8,347 bases of DNA from Thiomargarita sp. (lineage in GTDB: Bacteria; Pseudomonadota; Gammaproteobacteria; Beggiatoales; Beggiatoaceae). Location: assembly GCA_020721025.1 (NCBI GenBank), contig DYNO01000036.1, positions 12,737 to 21,083 of the forward strand, given 5' to 3'. The translations under genes were made by a program, and so were the position numbers. The notes under the pieces were generated by a model, which ran no database searches, was not told where the DNA came from, and worked only from the letters and a program-made list of their open reading frames with translations. Shown piece by piece: positions 7,598-8,347 of this stretch (within the stretch, counting starts at the first letter, position 1; each line of letters opens with the position of its first letter).

Positions 7598-8009
7598 GAG
7601 AATCAGGAGCTTGTCGCACAAATTGATGAATCAGACGACGATCTTTCTTGGTGGGACGCCCGGTGCCGTGAGGACGATAGGCGGATTCTTGATGATGTAA
7701 TTCAGTTTGCTGCTGGCGTTTTATCACACTTTCCGGCGTTTCTTCATACAAAAGAGCAGCTTCGGTGGCAGAGCGACGTTGTGTGGAAAGGGCTTTGACA
7801 ATGATAGTAAATTCAAGATGTTCTTTACGAATGCGTAATTCATCGCCTAAGTGAATCTCTTTCGCCGGTTTGATACGTTGTTGATTGAGATGTATTTTTC
7901 CCCCGTTGATGGCTTCGATGGCGAGATTGCGGGTTTTAAAAAAGCGTGCTGCCCACAGCCATTTGTCGATGCGGATTCGGGAACTGTTTGTTTCTTCAAG
8001 ATTTTTCAT
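7590..8009 (-). CDS. hslR: Ribosome-associated heat shock protein Hsp15 (S4 RNA-binding domain)
   Basis: A small S4-domain protein that binds 50S subunits carrying a stranded nascent chain on tRNA, helping to recycle stalled ribosomes. The 139 aa product matches E. coli Hsp15 (133 aa) throughout. RIRIDKWLWAARFFKTRNLA (11-30) and GGKIHLNQQRIKPAKEIHLGDELRI (36-60) form the S4 fold. QRRSATEAALLYEETPESV (77-95) is the conserved middle, and the tail is basic, with GRPTKKDRRLIHQF (117-130). The start is set at ATG 8009, just before the S4 domain. The frame stays open upstream to an ATG at 8216, but those 69 extra codons run through repeat DNA and look unlike the family. No strong ribosome site is visible. 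The coding end overlaps mnmE by 8 bp. A heat-shock promoter is not recognisable in the 338 bp upstream. Confidence 0.95.
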   Translation of the reverse strand: MKNLEETNSSRIRIDKWLWAARFFKTRNLAIEAINGGKIHLNQQRIKPAKEIHLGDELRIRKEHLEFTIIVKALSTQRRSATEAALLYEETPESVIKRQQQTELHHQESAYRPHGTGRPTKKDRRLIHQFVRQAPDSHE

Positions 8010-8085
8010 GTAAATTAAGGGTTCGGTAGATTGTTGTAAATATTGCGGTGAATAGGGTAACGGGGCTTTATGGTAAATTTTTATT

Positions 8086-8123
8086 AAATAAAACAAACAG
8101 TTCCTTGTTCCAATGCGCCGCGT
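8086..8123. repeat. Interspersed repeat, copy 1 (degenerate)
   Basis: A 38-bp direct repeat of 8230-8267 with three mismatches (at 8104, 8106 and 8117). It begins AAATAAAACAAACAG and continues with a GTTCCAATGCGCCGCGT block. The hairpin arm that follows in copy 2 is missing: after GCGT the sequence changes to CAAAGCCATTGACTTAAGG. Only a short stem (ATGC/GCGT around GCC) remains, so this copy looks decayed or truncated. It lies 77-114 bp upstream of hslR. Confidence 0.75.
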
Positions 8124-8227
8124 CAAAGCCATTGACTTAAGGAAAAATAGGCAAAAACAGGTGCCATTCCAAGACTCGAATTCAAACAACGAAATTTTAC
8201 CAAACATGGTCATCATGAGAAATTATT

Positions 8228-8347
8228 TCAAATAAAACAAACAGTTCTTCGTTCCAATGCTCCGCGTTGGAATGCAGCCCAGACGCTCCGCGTCACCGGT
8301 TCAAATTTGATAAGTTCAACCATCTGTATTTCGCTTTCCATTTCAAC
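8228..8347 (-). CDS. Possible C-terminal end of a gene entering from the right edge
   Basis: A - strand frame is open from the right edge to TGA at 8228-8230, giving 39 residues. The first part, EMESEIQMVELIKFEPVT (residues 2-19), is charged and could be genuine coding sequence. The rest, from about residue 20, is encoded by the hairpin repeat (RSVWAAFQRGALERR) and is not recognisable as any family. Forty open codons by chance are not rare, and an ATG at 8341 could also make this a 37-codon spurious frame. If real, the protein ends in a repeat-derived tail. I cannot name the gene. Confidence 0.2.
   Translation of the reverse strand, partial: VEMESEIQMVELIKFEPVTRSVWAAFQRGALERRTVCFI
8230..8294. 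repeat. Interspersed repeat, copy 2, with tandem TCC-loop hairpins
   Basis: The repeat begins with AAATAAAACAAACAG (8230-8244), shared with copy 1, and then forms two palindromes. Hairpin 1 has TTCCAATGC (8252-8260), loop TCC (8261-8263) and GCGTTGGAA (8264-8272): nine pairs, one of them T-G. Hairpin 2 has GACGC (8282-8286), loop TCC (8287-8289) and GCGTC (8290-8294): five perfect pairs. The linker is TGCAGCCCA. Both hairpins share the core CGC/TGC-TCC-GCG. This resembles REP-like repeats that, from memory, are abundant in large sulfur bacteria and some other genomes. No transposase is visible here. Confidence 0.8.

Larger units (their letters stand above)
8010..8347. other. Repeat-bearing intergenic region upstream of hslR
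   Basis: This 338-bp stretch has no confidently called gene. It holds the AT-rich leader of hslR (8010-8085), repeat copy 1 (8086-8123), a middle part (8124-8229) with no clear signal, repeat copy 2 with two hairpins (8230-8294) and the edge sequence. ATTCCAAGACTCG at 8166-8178 looks like half of another repeat arm, but its partner is missing. I find no promoter for hslR that I would defend. Confidence 0.6.

Noticed and set aside
8070..8100. Promoter-like TTGTTT followed by an AT-rich run upstream of hslR
   Set aside because: No -10 hexamer of acceptable sequence lies at 16-18 bases, and the TTGTTT is part of the repeat.
8010..8216. N-terminal extension of Hsp15 starting at ATG 8216
   Set aside because: The added residues run through the interspersed repeat and have no match to the Hsp15 family, whose proteins start just before the S4 domain.
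8290..8320. GGTTCAAAT resembling the T-loop of a tRNA
   Set aside because: The flanking bases do not form a T stem and no acceptor, D or anticodon arm can be found on either side.

Overview
The window comes from a moderately AT-rich bacterial chromosome. The proteins look gammaproteobacterial: Hsp15/HslR and a class 2 PyrD are close to the E. coli forms. Three further traits make a Beggiatoa- or Thiotrichales-like sulfur oxidiser my best but unproven guess: a PD-(D/E)XK-like protein of a type I recall mainly from cyanobacteria, HyfE/HyfF membrane proteins, and GTTCCAATGCTCCGCG-type hairpin repeats.

Layout. The left part (45-3804) is a co-directional + strand run: an uncharacterised PD-(D/E)XK-like protein, a secreted substrate-binding protein of the FecB/BtuF (TroA-like) type, dihydroorotate dehydrogenase (pyrD) and threonine synthase (thrC). 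The gaps are 9, 31 and 75 bp. A 239-bp AT-rich convergent spacer with imperfect inverted repeats follows (3805-4043). The right part is a - strand run, listed in transcription order: hslR (8009-7590), mnmE (7597-6266, overlapping hslR by 8 bp), hyfE (6201-5515, 64 bp after mnmE) and hyfF (5522-4044, overlapping hyfE by 8 bp and starting at TTG). The last 338 bp (8010-8347) hold two copies of an interspersed repeat. The second copy carries two adjacent hairpins with identical TCC loops and is read through by a short open frame entering from the right edge.

Function. Most genes are housekeeping: pyrimidine synthesis (PyrD), threonine synthesis (ThrC), tRNA wobble-uridine modification (MnmE) and rescue of stalled 50S subunits (Hsp15). 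The hslR-mnmE pair links two translation functions. HyfE and HyfF are the NuoK-like and NuoL/M/N-like proton-translocating membrane parts of group 4 hydrogenase or Complex-I-like machines. No hydrogenase, formate dehydrogenase or other membrane subunit lies beside them here, so their partner is unknown. No RNA gene, CRISPR array, intact insertion sequence or prophage was found. Apart from the orphan hyfEF pair and the repeats, the window is ordinary; I do not see a complete new system in it.
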